64,000 nt of DNA from contig CALJIG010000035.1 in NCBI GenBank assembly GCA_937974175.1, positions 1 through 64,000 on the forward strand, written 5' to 3'. A program made the translations under genes and the position numbers. The notes under the pieces were generated by a model, which searched no databases, was not told the DNA's origin, and was given only the letters and a program-made list of their open reading frames with translations. The first letter of the stretch is position 1, and each line of letters starts with the position of its first letter. This document shows, piece by piece, positions 34,303 to 43,469 of this stretch. The DNA is from an uncultured Ignavibacteria bacterium (GTDB lineage Bacteria > Bacteroidota > Ignavibacteria > Tepidaquicellales > Tepidaquicellaceae).

Positions 34303-36102
34303 TTGAGCACATCACGAATAAGAAATTTTTGCATCATTGCCCACATAGATCACGGCAAATCCACTTTAGCTGACCGCTTACTTGAAAAAACCAAAACTGT
34401 TGCCGAGCGCGATATGGTCAAGCAGATACTTGACGATATGGAGCTTGAACAGGAACGCGGCATCACAATAAAGCTTCATGCTATTCAGATGAAGTATAAG
34501 TCTAAATCCGGCGAAGATTTTATATTTAATTTAATTGATACGCCCGGTCACGTAGATTTTTCATATGAAGTTTCACGTTCCCTCGCAGCATGCGAAGGCG
34601 CATTGCTCGTAGTGGATTCCACTCAGGGCATCGAAGCGCAAACAATCAGCAACCTGTATCTTGCAATAGATAACGGACTTGAGATAATCCCTGTAATTAA
34701 TAAAATAGACCTTCCCAACGCAATGCCTGATGTTGTAGCAGATCAGATTGTAGATTTGATCGGCTGCAAAAAGGAAGACATAATTTTAGCATCTGCCAAG
34801 GCAGATATCGGAACAGATGATATTCTTGAAGCAATAGTATCAAGAATTCCTGCTGCTCCTATCAATAACGAGAAGCCATTACGCGCATTAATATTCGATT
34901 CGAAATTTGATATCTACAGAGGCGTTATTATTTACCTTAGAGTTTTCGATGGTATTTTAAAAGAAGGACAGAAAGTAAGATTTTACTTTAATAATAAAGA
35001 GTTTGTAGCAGAAGAAGTCGGTACGCTGAAGATGGATAGAGTTCGCACTAAAGAGCTTGAGTCCGGTCAGGTAGGCTATATGATTTGCGGAATAAAAGAT
35101 GTTAACGACTCTAAAGTCGGCGATACTGTGTTCAATGCAGAAGACCCGATAACCGAGCCTCTTCCCGGCTATAAAGAAGTTTTGCCGATGGTATTCAGCG
35201 GAATATATCCTTCGCAGGCAGAAGATTTTGAAATACTGAGAGATTCGCTATCAAAACTGAAACTGAATGACGCAGCTTTATCCTTCGTCCCCGAAAGTTC
35301 GTTGGCGCTCGGCTTTGGTTTCAGATGCGGATTTCTCGGAATGCTCCACATGGAGATTGTTCAGGAACGTCTTGAACGCGAATACAATCTCAACATTGTT
35401 ACAACCGTACCTAACGTAGAGTATAAAATTTACAAAACAAACGGCGATGTTCTTGTAGTTGATAATCCGTCTTCAATGCCGGAGCCTCAGCTTATAGATT
35501 ATATCGAAGAGCCTTATATCTCTGCAAATATTATTACTCCGACTGAATACATGGGCAACCTGATGAAGCTTGCAAATGAAAGACGCGGTGTATTTGTAAA
35601 CAGCCATTATGTTGATGCAAAAAGAGTTGATTTGCACTTTGAACTGCCGCTTAGTGAAATCGTTTATGATTTTTACGATAAGCTAAAATCATACTCACGC
35701 GGCTATGCATCGTTTGATTACGAATTAAAGGATTACAGAAAATCGGACTTAGTAAAGCTTGATATTTTACTGAATGGTGACCCTGTTGATGCATTATCAA
35801 CCGTTGTTCATAGGTCAAAAGCGCATGACTGGGGCAAAAGATTATGTTCCAAACTAAGAAAGCTTATACCGAGACAGATGTATGAAGTTGCTATTCAGGC
35901 AGCTATCGGAGCGAAGATTGTTGCAAGAGAAACAATCTCAGCAATGAGAAAGAATGTTATTGCAAAGTGTTACGGTGGTGATATTTCAAGAAAAAGAAAA
36001 CTTCTTGAAAAGCAGAAAGAAGGAAAGAAGAGAATGAAGCAGGTCGGTTCAGTTGAAATTCCGCAGGAAGCATTCCATGCAGTGCTTTCGCTGGATGACT
36101 AA
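34303..36102 (+). CDS. lepA: Elongation factor 4 (LepA GTPase)
   Basis: A ribosomal GTPase that back-translocates stalled ribosomes; 599 residues is normal. GTP motifs are AHIDHGKSTLADRL, the switch RGITIK, DTPGHVDF and NKIDLPNA; the LepA-specific C-terminus KAHDWGKRLCSKLRKLIPRQ is present. It starts at a TTG. lepB follows after a 97-bp repeat element, a lepA-lepB order seen in many bacteria. Confidence 0.96.
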   Translation: MSTSRIRNFCIIAHIDHGKSTLADRLLEKTKTVAERDMVKQILDDMELEQERGITIKLHAIQMKYKSKSGEDFIFNLIDTPGHVDFSYEVSRSLAACEGALLVVDSTQGIEAQTISNLYLAIDNGLEIIPVINKIDLPNAMPDVVADQIVDLIGCKKEDIILASAKADIGTDDILEAIVSRIPAAPINNEKPLRALIFDSKFDIYRGVIIYLRVFDGILKEGQKVRFYFNNKEFVAEEVGTLKMDRVRTKELESGQVGYMICGIKDVNDSKVGDTVFNAEDPITEPLPGYKEVLPMVFSGIYPSQAEDFEILRDSLSKLKLNDAALSFVPESSLALGFGFRCGFLGMLHMEIVQERLEREYNLNIVTTVPNVEYKIYKTNGDVLVVDNPSSMPEPQLIDYIEEPYISANIITPTEYMGNLMKLANERRGVFVNSHYVDAKRVDLHFELPLSEIVYDFYDKLKSYSRGYASFDYELKDYRKSDLVKLDILLNGDPVDALSTVVHRSKAHDWGKRLCSKLRKLIPRQMYEVAIQAAIGAKIVARETISAMRKNVIAKCYGGDISRKRKLLEKQKEGKKRMKQVGSVEIPQEAFHAVLSLDD

Positions 36103-36151
36103 AATTTAGAATTATAAATTTAGTTTATTGAGCACTCGCAAAACTATAAAA

Positions 36152-36248
36152 TTCCTCCCTTGAGGCAGGTGCCGAGCAAAGCGAGGCGGTGGGTGTTCGC
36201 CAAAACACCCCTCCCCGACTTCGTCGGGACTCCCCTCAAGGGGAGAAT
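36152..36248. repeat. 97-bp multi-hairpin element, copy 2
   Basis: The same element as at 16609-16705, lying between lepA and lepB. Compared with copy 1, CCGAC-CTTCG-GTCGG becomes CCCGAC-TTCG-TCGGG and the GTC/GAC closing pairs become GCC/GGC, so stems are kept despite base changes. Confidence 0.85.
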
Positions 36249-36336
36249 TTAATAGCAATCAAAGTGCTTCAATTGAACATTTTTCAAATTATTACGTTTC
36301 ACATTATAACATAGTTTTTAACACATAACACATTTA

Positions 36337-37245
36337 ATGTCATTATTAAAAAAGAACCCTAAGACTACTAATAAAAAAGATGTAAAGAAGAACAAACCGA
36401 AAGAGTTTTTTGATGCATTAGTTTACGCAGCAGTTGTAGCATTTATCATAAAAATATTTTTGTTTGAAGCATATAGAATCCCCACTGGCTCGATGGAAAA
36501 AACACTGCTTGTCGGAGATTTTCTTCTTGTGACTAAATTCACTTACGGAGCAACTACTCCGCGCAACGTACCTTTCACTGACTGGAGACTTCCCTACTGG
36601 AAACTTCCCGGATTTAAAGATCCTGAAAGAGGCGATATTATTGTATTCGATTTTCCCGGAGATAAAGATGAGCTTCAATCAAAAGAAGTTGTGAACTATA
36701 TAAAGAGATGCGTTGGTTTACCCGGTGATACAATTCATGTTGTAAACAAAAAGCTTTTTGTAAACAGCGCTCCTTTTCCTGAGCCGCCCGGTGAACAGTT
36801 TGATAAAGTGACACGTGAACCCGGCTTTATGAATCCGAGAATTTATCCTAAAGGCGCGCAATGGAATGAGGATAATTACGGACCTATCCGTGTCCCTAAA
36901 AAAGGCGATAAAATAAAGCTTGATGATAAAAATTTTGATGCTTGGAGAATGTTTGCTTTAAAAGAAGGACATAAGATACAGATGAATCCGGGCGGAGTTA
37001 TTTCTTCAGACGGAAATCCGTTACCTAATAACGAATATACAGTCGAAAGAAATTATCTTTTCATGATGGGTGATAACAGAAACAACTCACTCGATAGCCG
37101 TTTCTGGGGATTTATGCCGGAAGAAAATATTGTAGGTCAGGCATTTATGCTTTACTGGTCATGGGATGCAAACATCCCTTTCTCGAATCTGTTTGACTTA
37201 TTAGGGTCTATAAGATGGGAAAGAATAGGAACACTGATAAAATAA
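36337..37245 (+). CDS. lepB: Signal peptidase I
   Basis: Type I leader peptidase with the Ser/Lys dyad: Ser52 in PTGSMEKTL and Lys123 in NYIKRCVGLPGD. GDNRNNSLDSRFWG near 243 is box E. The N-terminus is basic and followed by one membrane helix (about 26-44). The 302 residues include an insertion between the catalytic boxes, common in Bacteroidota-type LepB. A terminator follows. Confidence 0.95.
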   Translation: MSLLKKNPKTTNKKDVKKNKPKEFFDALVYAAVVAFIIKIFLFEAYRIPTGSMEKTLLVGDFLLVTKFTYGATTPRNVPFTDWRLPYWKLPGFKDPERGDIIVFDFPGDKDELQSKEVVNYIKRCVGLPGDTIHVVNKKLFVNSAPFPEPPGEQFDKVTREPGFMNPRIYPKGAQWNEDNYGPIRVPKKGDKIKLDDKNFDAWRMFALKEGHKIQMNPGGVISSDGNPLPNNEYTVERNYLFMMGDNRNNSLDSRFWGFMPEENIVGQAFMLYWSWDANIPFSNLFDLLGSIRWERIGTLIK

Positions 37246-37273
37246 TTTAATCAACGACAATTATTATTTTTGA

Positions 37274-37315
37274 GAACTCTGATTTTTTTAATGTAAAGGT
37301 CAGAGTTTTTTTTAT
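37274..37315 (+). terminator. Rho-independent terminator after lepB
   Basis: AACTCTGA and TCAGAGTT form an 8-bp stem around a T-rich loop, followed by eight T residues. Confidence 0.85.
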
Positions 37316-37411
37316 CTAAAAATATGTTTTATTTCGCACAAAAAAGTTGAAACCAATACTTCAAACTCTTTGTTGCTCTTAATAATACTAAAATTAAAAC
37401 GGAGTTTCTTA

Positions 37412-38395
37412 TTGGATACTGGCTTACACTGGATTCTTTTTAACATATTTGTAATCGGAATGCTCGCCCTGGATTTGGGGGTATTCCATAAAAAATCACA
37501 CAAGGTTGAGCTGAAAGAAGCACTTGCATGGAGCGGCGTATGGATAGGCTTTGCATTAATTTTTGCATTAATGCTATGGCTGGGATGGATATATCAGGGT
37601 CCTTACGACCACTCAGATGTTACGATGAAATTTTTAACGGGATACCTTATTGAAAAATCGCTGAGCGTAGATAACGTATTTGTATTCGTGCTGCTCTTCG
37701 GATATTTCAAAGTGCCAAGCGAGTACCAGCATAAAGTTTTATTCTGGGGAATTCTCGGCGCTTTAATTATGCGTGTTATTTTTATCTTCGCAGGTGTTGC
37801 TTTAATTCACAAGTTTGAATGGATAATATATGTGTTCGGCGCGTTCCTTATTTTCACCGGAATAAAAATTGCCGTGCAGAAAGATAAAGAAATGCATCCT
37901 GAAGATAACCCTGTGCTGAAGCTTACGAAAAAATTCTTCAGAATGACTCCTAATTTTGAGGGAGATAAATTTTTTGTTACGAAAGATAAAGTAAGATATG
38001 CTACACCGCTTTTTGCTGTACTGGTTCTTATTGAAACAACGGATTTGATTTTCGCCGTAGATTCTATCCCTGCAGTCCTTTCGATTTCAAGTGACCCTTT
38101 TATTGTTTATACTTCGAACGTATTTGCAATATTAGGATTAAGAGCTTTGTATTTTGCACTGGCAGGTATAATGCACTTATTCCATTATTTGAATTACGGT
38201 CTGGCTGTTATACTTGTATTTGTAGGTACTAAAATGTTATTAGGTAAGGGAGTTATCCCTACTGAAATATCACTGCTGGTAATTGCAAGCGTATTACTGC
38301 TTTCGGTAATGCTCTCCTTGATGTTTCCAAAAAAAGGAGCGAAAGAAAAACAAATCGAAGAACAAATAGAAAAGGATACTGAGAATAAATTATAG
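37412..38395 (+). CDS. TerC family integral membrane protein
   Basis: About 327 residues and nine or so membrane helices. The family's acidic intramembrane motifs are visible: LDLGVF, SLSVDNVFVFVLLF and ETTDLIFAVDSIPA. Members are linked to tellurite resistance and, in some bacteria, manganese export; the ion here is unknown. TTG at 37412 is chosen because GGAG lies 7 bases upstream; an open frame back to 37370 lacks support. I see no Mn riboswitch in the leader. Confidence 0.88.
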   Translation: MDTGLHWILFNIFVIGMLALDLGVFHKKSHKVELKEALAWSGVWIGFALIFALMLWLGWIYQGPYDHSDVTMKFLTGYLIEKSLSVDNVFVFVLLFGYFKVPSEYQHKVLFWGILGALIMRVIFIFAGVALIHKFEWIIYVFGAFLIFTGIKIAVQKDKEMHPEDNPVLKLTKKFFRMTPNFEGDKFFVTKDKVRYATPLFAVLVLIETTDLIFAVDSIPAVLSISSDPFIVYTSNVFAILGLRALYFALAGIMHLFHYLNYGLAVILVFVGTKMLLGKGVIPTEISLLVIASVLLLSVMLSLMFPKKGAKEKQIEEQIEKDTENKL

Positions 38396-38396
38396 C

Positions 38397-38420
38397 GTTA
38401 CGAAGCAGGAGCTTCGTAAC
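38397..38420 (+). other. Perfect 10-bp hairpin after the terC-like gene
   Basis: GTTACGAAGC-AGGA-GCTTCGTAAC starts 1 base after the stop codon and is followed by a conventional terminator 12 bp downstream. It lacks a T tract of its own. Confidence 0.8.
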
Positions 38421-38432
38421 AAATTCAGATTA

Positions 38433-38465
38433 AAGCTGTGTGCAGAAATGCGCATAGCTTTTTTT
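38433..38465 (+). terminator. Rho-independent terminator
   Basis: AAGCTGTGTGC (38433-38443) pairs with GCGCATAGCTT (38450-38460), 11 bp with two G-U pairs, loop of 6, followed by T residues to 38465. Confidence 0.85.
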
Positions 38466-38514
38466 ATATCCTTTGCATTTTAAAATAAATATTATGACTA
38501 AACTTTAATAAACA

Positions 38515-39633
38515 TTGTCTGGACTTTACATACATATTCCATTCTGCAGAAGAAAATGCACATACTGTGATTTTTATCTCGTAACAAATCTGAATATAGT
38601 AGAAAAATTTGTTTCTAATTTACTAAAAGAGATAGAGCTTACCGCTCCGCTTTATAAAACTGAAAAATACGATACAATATTTTTCGGCGGCGGCACTCCT
38701 TCCCTATTGCCTCCTGCAAGATTAAAAGATATTATAGATGCTTTAAAAAATAATTTTACTGTTTCTGATATTTCTGAGGTTACTATTGAAGCAAACCCGG
38801 AAGATTTTTTCGAAGCAAATTTTGAGGAATATAAAGATGCGGGAATAAATCGTTTCAGCTTTGGTGTGCAGTCATTTATAGATGAAGAGCTAAAATTTTT
38901 AACACGTATGCATACGGCTGAGCAGGCTGAAAATGTAATTAGAGAATGCCGTAGAATTTTTGATAATGTTAGCTGCGATATAATCTATTCCCTGCCGGAT
39001 CAAACAAAAGAAAATTTAGAGTATTCACTCAATAAAGTAATCGAGCTGAACATTCCTCACGTTTCAGCTTACACTTTAATTTTCGAAGAACAGACAAAGC
39101 TTTATACTCTGCTGCAGAAAAAAATTGTTATTCAGAATGAAGATTCAGTTGAGTCCGATTTGTATTCTTACGTTTCAAATTTTTTAATGAAGAATGGATT
39201 TATTCATTACGAAGTATCGAATTATGCGAAGCCCGGTTATGAATCAAAACACAATCTGAAATACTGGAGCTATGAAAATTACATTGGCTTTGGTCCTTCG
39301 GCGCACTCACTTCATAACGACAGGCGCTGGAATAATTTCCGTGATATAATAAAATATAATATATATCTGCAGGATGGAAAACTGCCTGTAGAAAATGAAA
39401 TTATCCTTGATGAAAAAATGATGAAGATGGAATTTATTATGCTGGCATTGAGAAGTACGGGAGTAAATTACGAACGGTATAAAAAATTCTTCAATACAAA
39501 TTTTTATGAGGAGTTTGAATATTCAATAAATGAATTACAGCAAAACCGTCTAGGAATAATTTTAGCAGAGGATTTTAAACTTACTGAAAAAGGTTATAAA
39601 CTAACAGATGAGATTGTAGCTAAATACTTCTGA
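38515..39633 (+). CDS. hemW: Radical SAM heme chaperone HemW
   Basis: HemW transfers heme to client proteins; relatives were formerly annotated as coproporphyrinogen III oxidase. The cluster ligands are Cys11, Cys15 and Cys18 in IPFCRRKCTYCDF. FFGGGTPSLL and SFGVQSF are HemN-like motifs; the protein lacks the extra Cys that marks true HemN. The start is TTG. It overlaps the convergent PAP2 gene by 14 bp. Confidence 0.9.
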   Translation: MSGLYIHIPFCRRKCTYCDFYLVTNLNIVEKFVSNLLKEIELTAPLYKTEKYDTIFFGGGTPSLLPPARLKDIIDALKNNFTVSDISEVTIEANPEDFFEANFEEYKDAGINRFSFGVQSFIDEELKFLTRMHTAEQAENVIRECRRIFDNVSCDIIYSLPDQTKENLEYSLNKVIELNIPHVSAYTLIFEEQTKLYTLLQKKIVIQNEDSVESDLYSYVSNFLMKNGFIHYEVSNYAKPGYESKHNLKYWSYENYIGFGPSAHSLHNDRRWNNFRDIIKYNIYLQDGKLPVENEIILDEKMMKMEFIMLALRSTGVNYERYKKFFNTNFYEEFEYSINELQQNRLGIILAEDFKLTEKGYKLTDEIVAKYF

Positions 39634-40567
39634 AGTTTATATTTTTCTTTTTGTAAATATGATTTGATATAAAAATTGCTGCGAGGATAAATGGAATTGC
39701 TCCGAGCAAATCTGCAACATAATGATAACGAAGATACACCGTCGAAAAAATCATAAGGCATGCATACGGAAGATAAAAGTAAAAAGTATTTGAACGGATT
39801 TTTCTTGAAAGATAAGCGATAAGCACTATCATAATAGTATGTCCCGAAGGAAAGGCATCGCGCTGCGCATAATTTTCGGGGTCGGGTACTCCCACCGGAA
39901 TCGACTCGCCAAAATCAATCACCTGTCTTAATAACTTAGTAAAAAATATTCCAGGCAGTTCAGTATCAATTGATTGAAAAGTGTGAATTGTAAACCGCGG
40001 ACCTATAGCCGGTACCATCAAATACCCGAGGAATGAAAGATAAAATCCGAGAAAGATAACAAGCATCGCATATTTAAGCTCTTCATATCTGTGCCACAGA
40101 TACAGCTCCATTGCAAAGATAACAGGCATCAGGTAAAATATTCCGTAAATGATCTGTATGAACTCAGTGAACCATGGGTTATTAAAATAAAGTGAAATGG
40201 TTGTCGGGTCAGTTCCGAATATTGCCCTGTCTATCCCGGCAAGATAGCTGTCATACAGCACCGGACTTGAATACACCATCAGATAATAAATCTGCTTGAA
40301 ACAAAAGAGCACCATTAGTATCGGATAAAAAAATCTTATGAAACGCGCTACTCCGGGTTTGCGTTTTGCGAAGTCATCTTTTTTTTCATAGATGCTTACG
40401 CAATAAACAATTGCAATGCCAAGAAATAAATTCAAGGCAATCATCACAAACTTTCCCATGATGGGAAGAAGGAATAATCCGATTAAACTGAGTACGAGAA
40501 GGAAAATCTGATTTGTTATATCGGGAGCTTCTAAGTATCGTAACCTATTTTTAAAATCCTCAATCAA
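39620..40567 (-). CDS. PAP2 superfamily phosphatase or phosphotransferase
   Basis: 315 residues with about six membrane helices. The active-site motifs are PSGHT near 240 and RYHYVADLLGA near 280; the variant IGPRFTIHTF upstream takes the place of the usual KxxxxxxRP block, as in Aur1/inositolphosphotransferase-like PAP2_3 members. It could act on undecaprenyl phosphate or a lipid head group. It ends the PAP2-mgtE-L7/L12-like minus-strand group. Confidence 0.85.
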   Translation of the reverse strand: MIEDFKNRLRYLEAPDITNQIFLLVLSLIGLFLLPIMGKFVMIALNLFLGIAIVYCVSIYEKKDDFAKRKPGVARFIRFFYPILMVLFCFKQIYYLMVYSSPVLYDSYLAGIDRAIFGTDPTTISLYFNNPWFTEFIQIIYGIFYLMPVIFAMELYLWHRYEELKYAMLVIFLGFYLSFLGYLMVPAIGPRFTIHTFQSIDTELPGIFFTKLLRQVIDFGESIPVGVPDPENYAQRDAFPSGHTIMIVLIAYLSRKIRSNTFYFYLPYACLMIFSTVYLRYHYVADLLGAIPFILAAIFISNHIYKKKNINFRSI

Positions 40568-40576
40568 TAATATAAT

Positions 40577-41977
40577 TTACAAGTGGGTTAATAGGTATGT
40601 TGCGAGTGTTAAAAATATTGTAATGCCTACTACATCCTGAAATGCAGTTTCAAAGGGACCCGATGTAATGGCAGGATCAAAACCAAGTTTTTTGGAGAGA
40701 AAAGGAAACACTGTGCCGACTACTCCTGAAAGATTGATAGAAATGAACATAGATATACCAACAGTAAACGAAAATAAAAACTTATTGGTATCCTCCCATA
40801 TGTAACCCATAAATGCAACAATCAATCCGACTACAAGACCTATAATAATAGTAGTCTGCAATTGTCTTTTAACAGGCTCAAACCATCTGTCTAAACTTAT
40901 TAAACCAGTATCAAGCGCGCGCACAACTATAGCTGCAGATTGCAAGCCGGTATTGCCTGCTATAGCAGAAATTATGGGCATGAACGATGCAAGAAGAATT
41001 ACTTTTCTTAAAGTCTCATCAAACGATGCTATCACAAAACCTCCGACAAATTCTATTCCAAGTGTTATCAATACCCATGGAAGACGAAGCTTAGCAATCT
41101 GGAACGGTGATTTTTTTTCAAGCTCTTCGGAATCGGAACCAACCATCTTTGCAACATCTTCGGAATATTCCTCTTCCATAACATCCATAATATCATCGGA
41201 AGAAATTTTTCCTATTACTCTACCGTTTAGATCGACTACGGGCAATGACACAAGGTCATAGCTTCTGAAAATATTTGCAACTTCCTGCTGGTCAACATCG
41301 GCACGGACTGAAATTACATCGGGATTCATTACATCAATAATTTTTTTATGCGCCTCTTTCATCAGAATAATAATTCTTTTCAAAGAAATTATTCCTACCA
41401 GTTTGTATTCATTATCTACAACCCATACGTTATAAAGCTGGTCAACTTCATCAGCCTGGTCCTGAATTTCCTGAATCGCTTCGGCAACGGTTTTATCGCA
41501 ATGAATTACGACGTATTCCTTCGCCATAATACCGCCGGCAGTATTCTCGTCATATTGAAGAAGCTCACGGACTTCCTGCGAATCTTCTTTGTCGATCGTA
41601 TCAAGGTTTTGCAGCACTTCATGCTTCTCTTCGTCATCAAGGTCGCTTACAAAGTCAGCGGCGTCATCGGAATACATCTCGCTTACGATGGAGCTAAGCT
41701 TCGTGCCTTCAAGTCTTTCTACTATTTCATCTTTTCTTTCATCTGAAAGTTCGAGCAGAACGTTACTGGCAGTTTCATGCTCAAGCAATGAAAAAAGATA
41801 AAATGCATCATCATCATCATCTAAGTTTTCAATAATAACTGCAATATCAAAATCATATAAATCGGCGATGATATTTCGAAGCGCACCGTCCGACTTATCG
41901 TGAATAAGCCCGGTGATATTTTCTAATATCTCTTTATCAACTTCAAGAACTGATTTATATGTATTTTCTTTTGACAA
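40577..41977 (-). CDS. mgtE: Magnesium transporter MgtE
   Basis: A 466-residue MgtE channel: an N-terminal acidic superhelical domain (1-130), two CBS domains (about 140-265) and a C-terminal pore with five helices (about 290-465). The N and CBS domains sense cytosolic Mg2+. PAP2 lies 9 bp downstream. No Mg-responsive riboswitch is visible upstream. Confidence 0.93.
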   Translation of the reverse strand: MSKENTYKSVLEVDKEILENITGLIHDKSDGALRNIIADLYDFDIAVIIENLDDDDDAFYLFSLLEHETASNVLLELSDERKDEIVERLEGTKLSSIVSEMYSDDAADFVSDLDDEEKHEVLQNLDTIDKEDSQEVRELLQYDENTAGGIMAKEYVVIHCDKTVAEAIQEIQDQADEVDQLYNVWVVDNEYKLVGIISLKRIIILMKEAHKKIIDVMNPDVISVRADVDQQEVANIFRSYDLVSLPVVDLNGRVIGKISSDDIMDVMEEEYSEDVAKMVGSDSEELEKKSPFQIAKLRLPWVLITLGIEFVGGFVIASFDETLRKVILLASFMPIISAIAGNTGLQSAAIVVRALDTGLISLDRWFEPVKRQLQTTIIIGLVVGLIVAFMGYIWEDTNKFLFSFTVGISMFISINLSGVVGTVFPFLSKKLGFDPAITSGPFETAFQDVVGITIFLTLATYLLTHL

Positions 41978-42090
41978 TTTTATAAAACGCTATTGATTGG
42001 AAAAAAAAAATGAAGTCTTGCAAGTTATCTATTACAAGACGCAGTTTCAATTTAAAACGGTAAATGAATTATTAAATTTTGAGAGGAGGA

Positions 42091-42648
42091 TTAAATGCGT
42101 AAATTATTTTTGCGGGCAAATTCTTCACAGTATTGTTTTGCTTCGGCTAATCCGCCACCTGATGCTTCACGGTATAATTTAATTGCAGTAATGAAATTTC
42201 CGTTTTCAATAAGCACTTTCATTTTTTTTTCAAGCATGGAATCATTGCTTTCAAATACATCTTTTTTCTCTTCGCCATTGCCTTCAGATTTAAATAGTCC
42301 CGGCATTTTTTTCATTATTTCTTCAGCCTGCTCAACTACTGCTTTTGCATCGGCAAGAGGTATGTTTTCTTTTTGCTGAACATGTTTTATGGCTTCAAGC
42401 TTTTTTCCCTGCTCCATAAATTCCACAATTTCACCAATCAATTTAAAATCTTTAGCGGCAGCTCTTATATTCTTTTTAGTTTGAAGTGAAGGGTCGTACA
42501 TTTCAGTAGACTGAGCGAATATCTGCTGGTCTCTTGGAATAGAATATACTTTCGATTTCTTCTCCCTTCCTGAAAATAATTTTACAAGAACAAAGAAAAG
42601 GAATGCTATCCCGGCACCGATTAATCCATATATAAATGTATCAGGCAT
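42091..42648 (-). CDS. Membrane-anchored protein with two L7/L12-like helical motifs
   Basis: 185 residues. One N-terminal membrane helix (5-24) is followed by a soluble region with two related helical blocks, KLEAIKHVQQKENIPLADAK and FITAIKLYREASGGGLAEAK. These resemble the C-terminal domain of ribosomal protein bL12 (K-x-YRE-x-T-x-x-GLxEAK). The likeness is local, and function is unknown. Confidence 0.72.
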   Translation of the reverse strand: MPDTFIYGLIGAGIAFLFFVLVKLFSGREKKSKVYSIPRDQQIFAQSTEMYDPSLQTKKNIRAAAKDFKLIGEIVEFMEQGKKLEAIKHVQQKENIPLADAKAVVEQAEEIMKKMPGLFKSEGNGEEKKDVFESNDSMLEKKMKVLIENGNFITAIKLYREASGGGLAEAKQYCEEFARKNNLRI

Positions 42649-42753
42649 AATTTTAATTTACTAAATTCGAATTATTTTTACTATGTAGAGAAACAGCATC
42701 AAAATAGATTTTAAATAATATATTGATTATCTTGCAGAAAAATAAATCCCAAA

Positions 42754-43464
42754 ATGAAAACTCTCCTTATTTTACTATTATCAATTATAAGTTTAAATTT
42801 ATTTGCTCAGGATTGGGACGATGATATACACGAAAAAAAGCACAATAAAAAACACGAACATTATTACCACAACTACTTTACAATAGGATTGTATACAGGA
42901 ACATATATGGGAAAAAAACCTGTCTACTCCGGTAATTTTTTCTTTAACTCAATTTCTACTGAAATCGAATATTTCAAATTCAGCGATCTCTCAGTATTTA
43001 TAAAAGGTACATATCAATTTTCAGAAACATCTTTGTATACTTTGACAGGAAACTATGAATCCCCCAATTTAATTTTTAACGAACCATATACCAACCGGAT
43101 AGTTTTTACATTTGGAGGGAGATATTATCTCGGCAAAAAACATAACAAGGTTAACCCTTATCTTCAGACCGGAATAACACAGGAAGGCAGCTTCGTTGAT
43201 AAATACTCTGTTACTTTTGATGGCGGCCCGGGAAATCAATTTACACAAAATTACAACAAATTTTATAAACTGCGTTTCTCATTTAATCTTGGCGTTGGTT
43301 TCACGGTTAAATTAAATAAAAGACTCAACTTTGATATGAAATACGATTTAATGAAATCACTTGAGAGGGAGTCGAGAGATAGACGCTATTTTGATTATGA
43401 AAACGATGACACAGGAAGTATAAACGCTTTTTCAGTTTTCGCAGGTATAAAATATAATCTATAA
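42754..43464 (+). CDS. Outer-membrane beta-barrel-like protein (paralogue A)
   Basis: 236 residues with a signal peptide ending LNLFAQ, then a His-rich acidic stretch (EKKHNKKHEHYYHNYF) and an alternating aromatic/polar pattern of beta strands typical of small outer-membrane barrels, ending in a C-terminal strand AGIKYNL. It is followed after 5 bp by a shorter paralogue with the same plan. No specific family is recognised. Confidence 0.65.
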   Translation: MKTLLILLLSIISLNLFAQDWDDDIHEKKHNKKHEHYYHNYFTIGLYTGTYMGKKPVYSGNFFFNSISTEIEYFKFSDLSVFIKGTYQFSETSLYTLTGNYESPNLIFNEPYTNRIVFTFGGRYYLGKKHNKVNPYLQTGITQEGSFVDKYSVTFDGGPGNQFTQNYNKFYKLRFSFNLGVGFTVKLNKRLNFDMKYDLMKSLERESRDRRYFDYENDDTGSINAFSVFAGIKYNL

Positions 43465-43469
43465 CCCCT

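Noticed and set aside
33815..34315. 166-residue minus-strand frame
   Set aside because: It reads the histone-like gene and two inverted repeats in antisense.
37316..37411. yybP-ykoY type Mn riboswitch before the terC-like gene
   Set aside because: The leader is short and AT-rich with none of the conserved loop sequences that I could identify.
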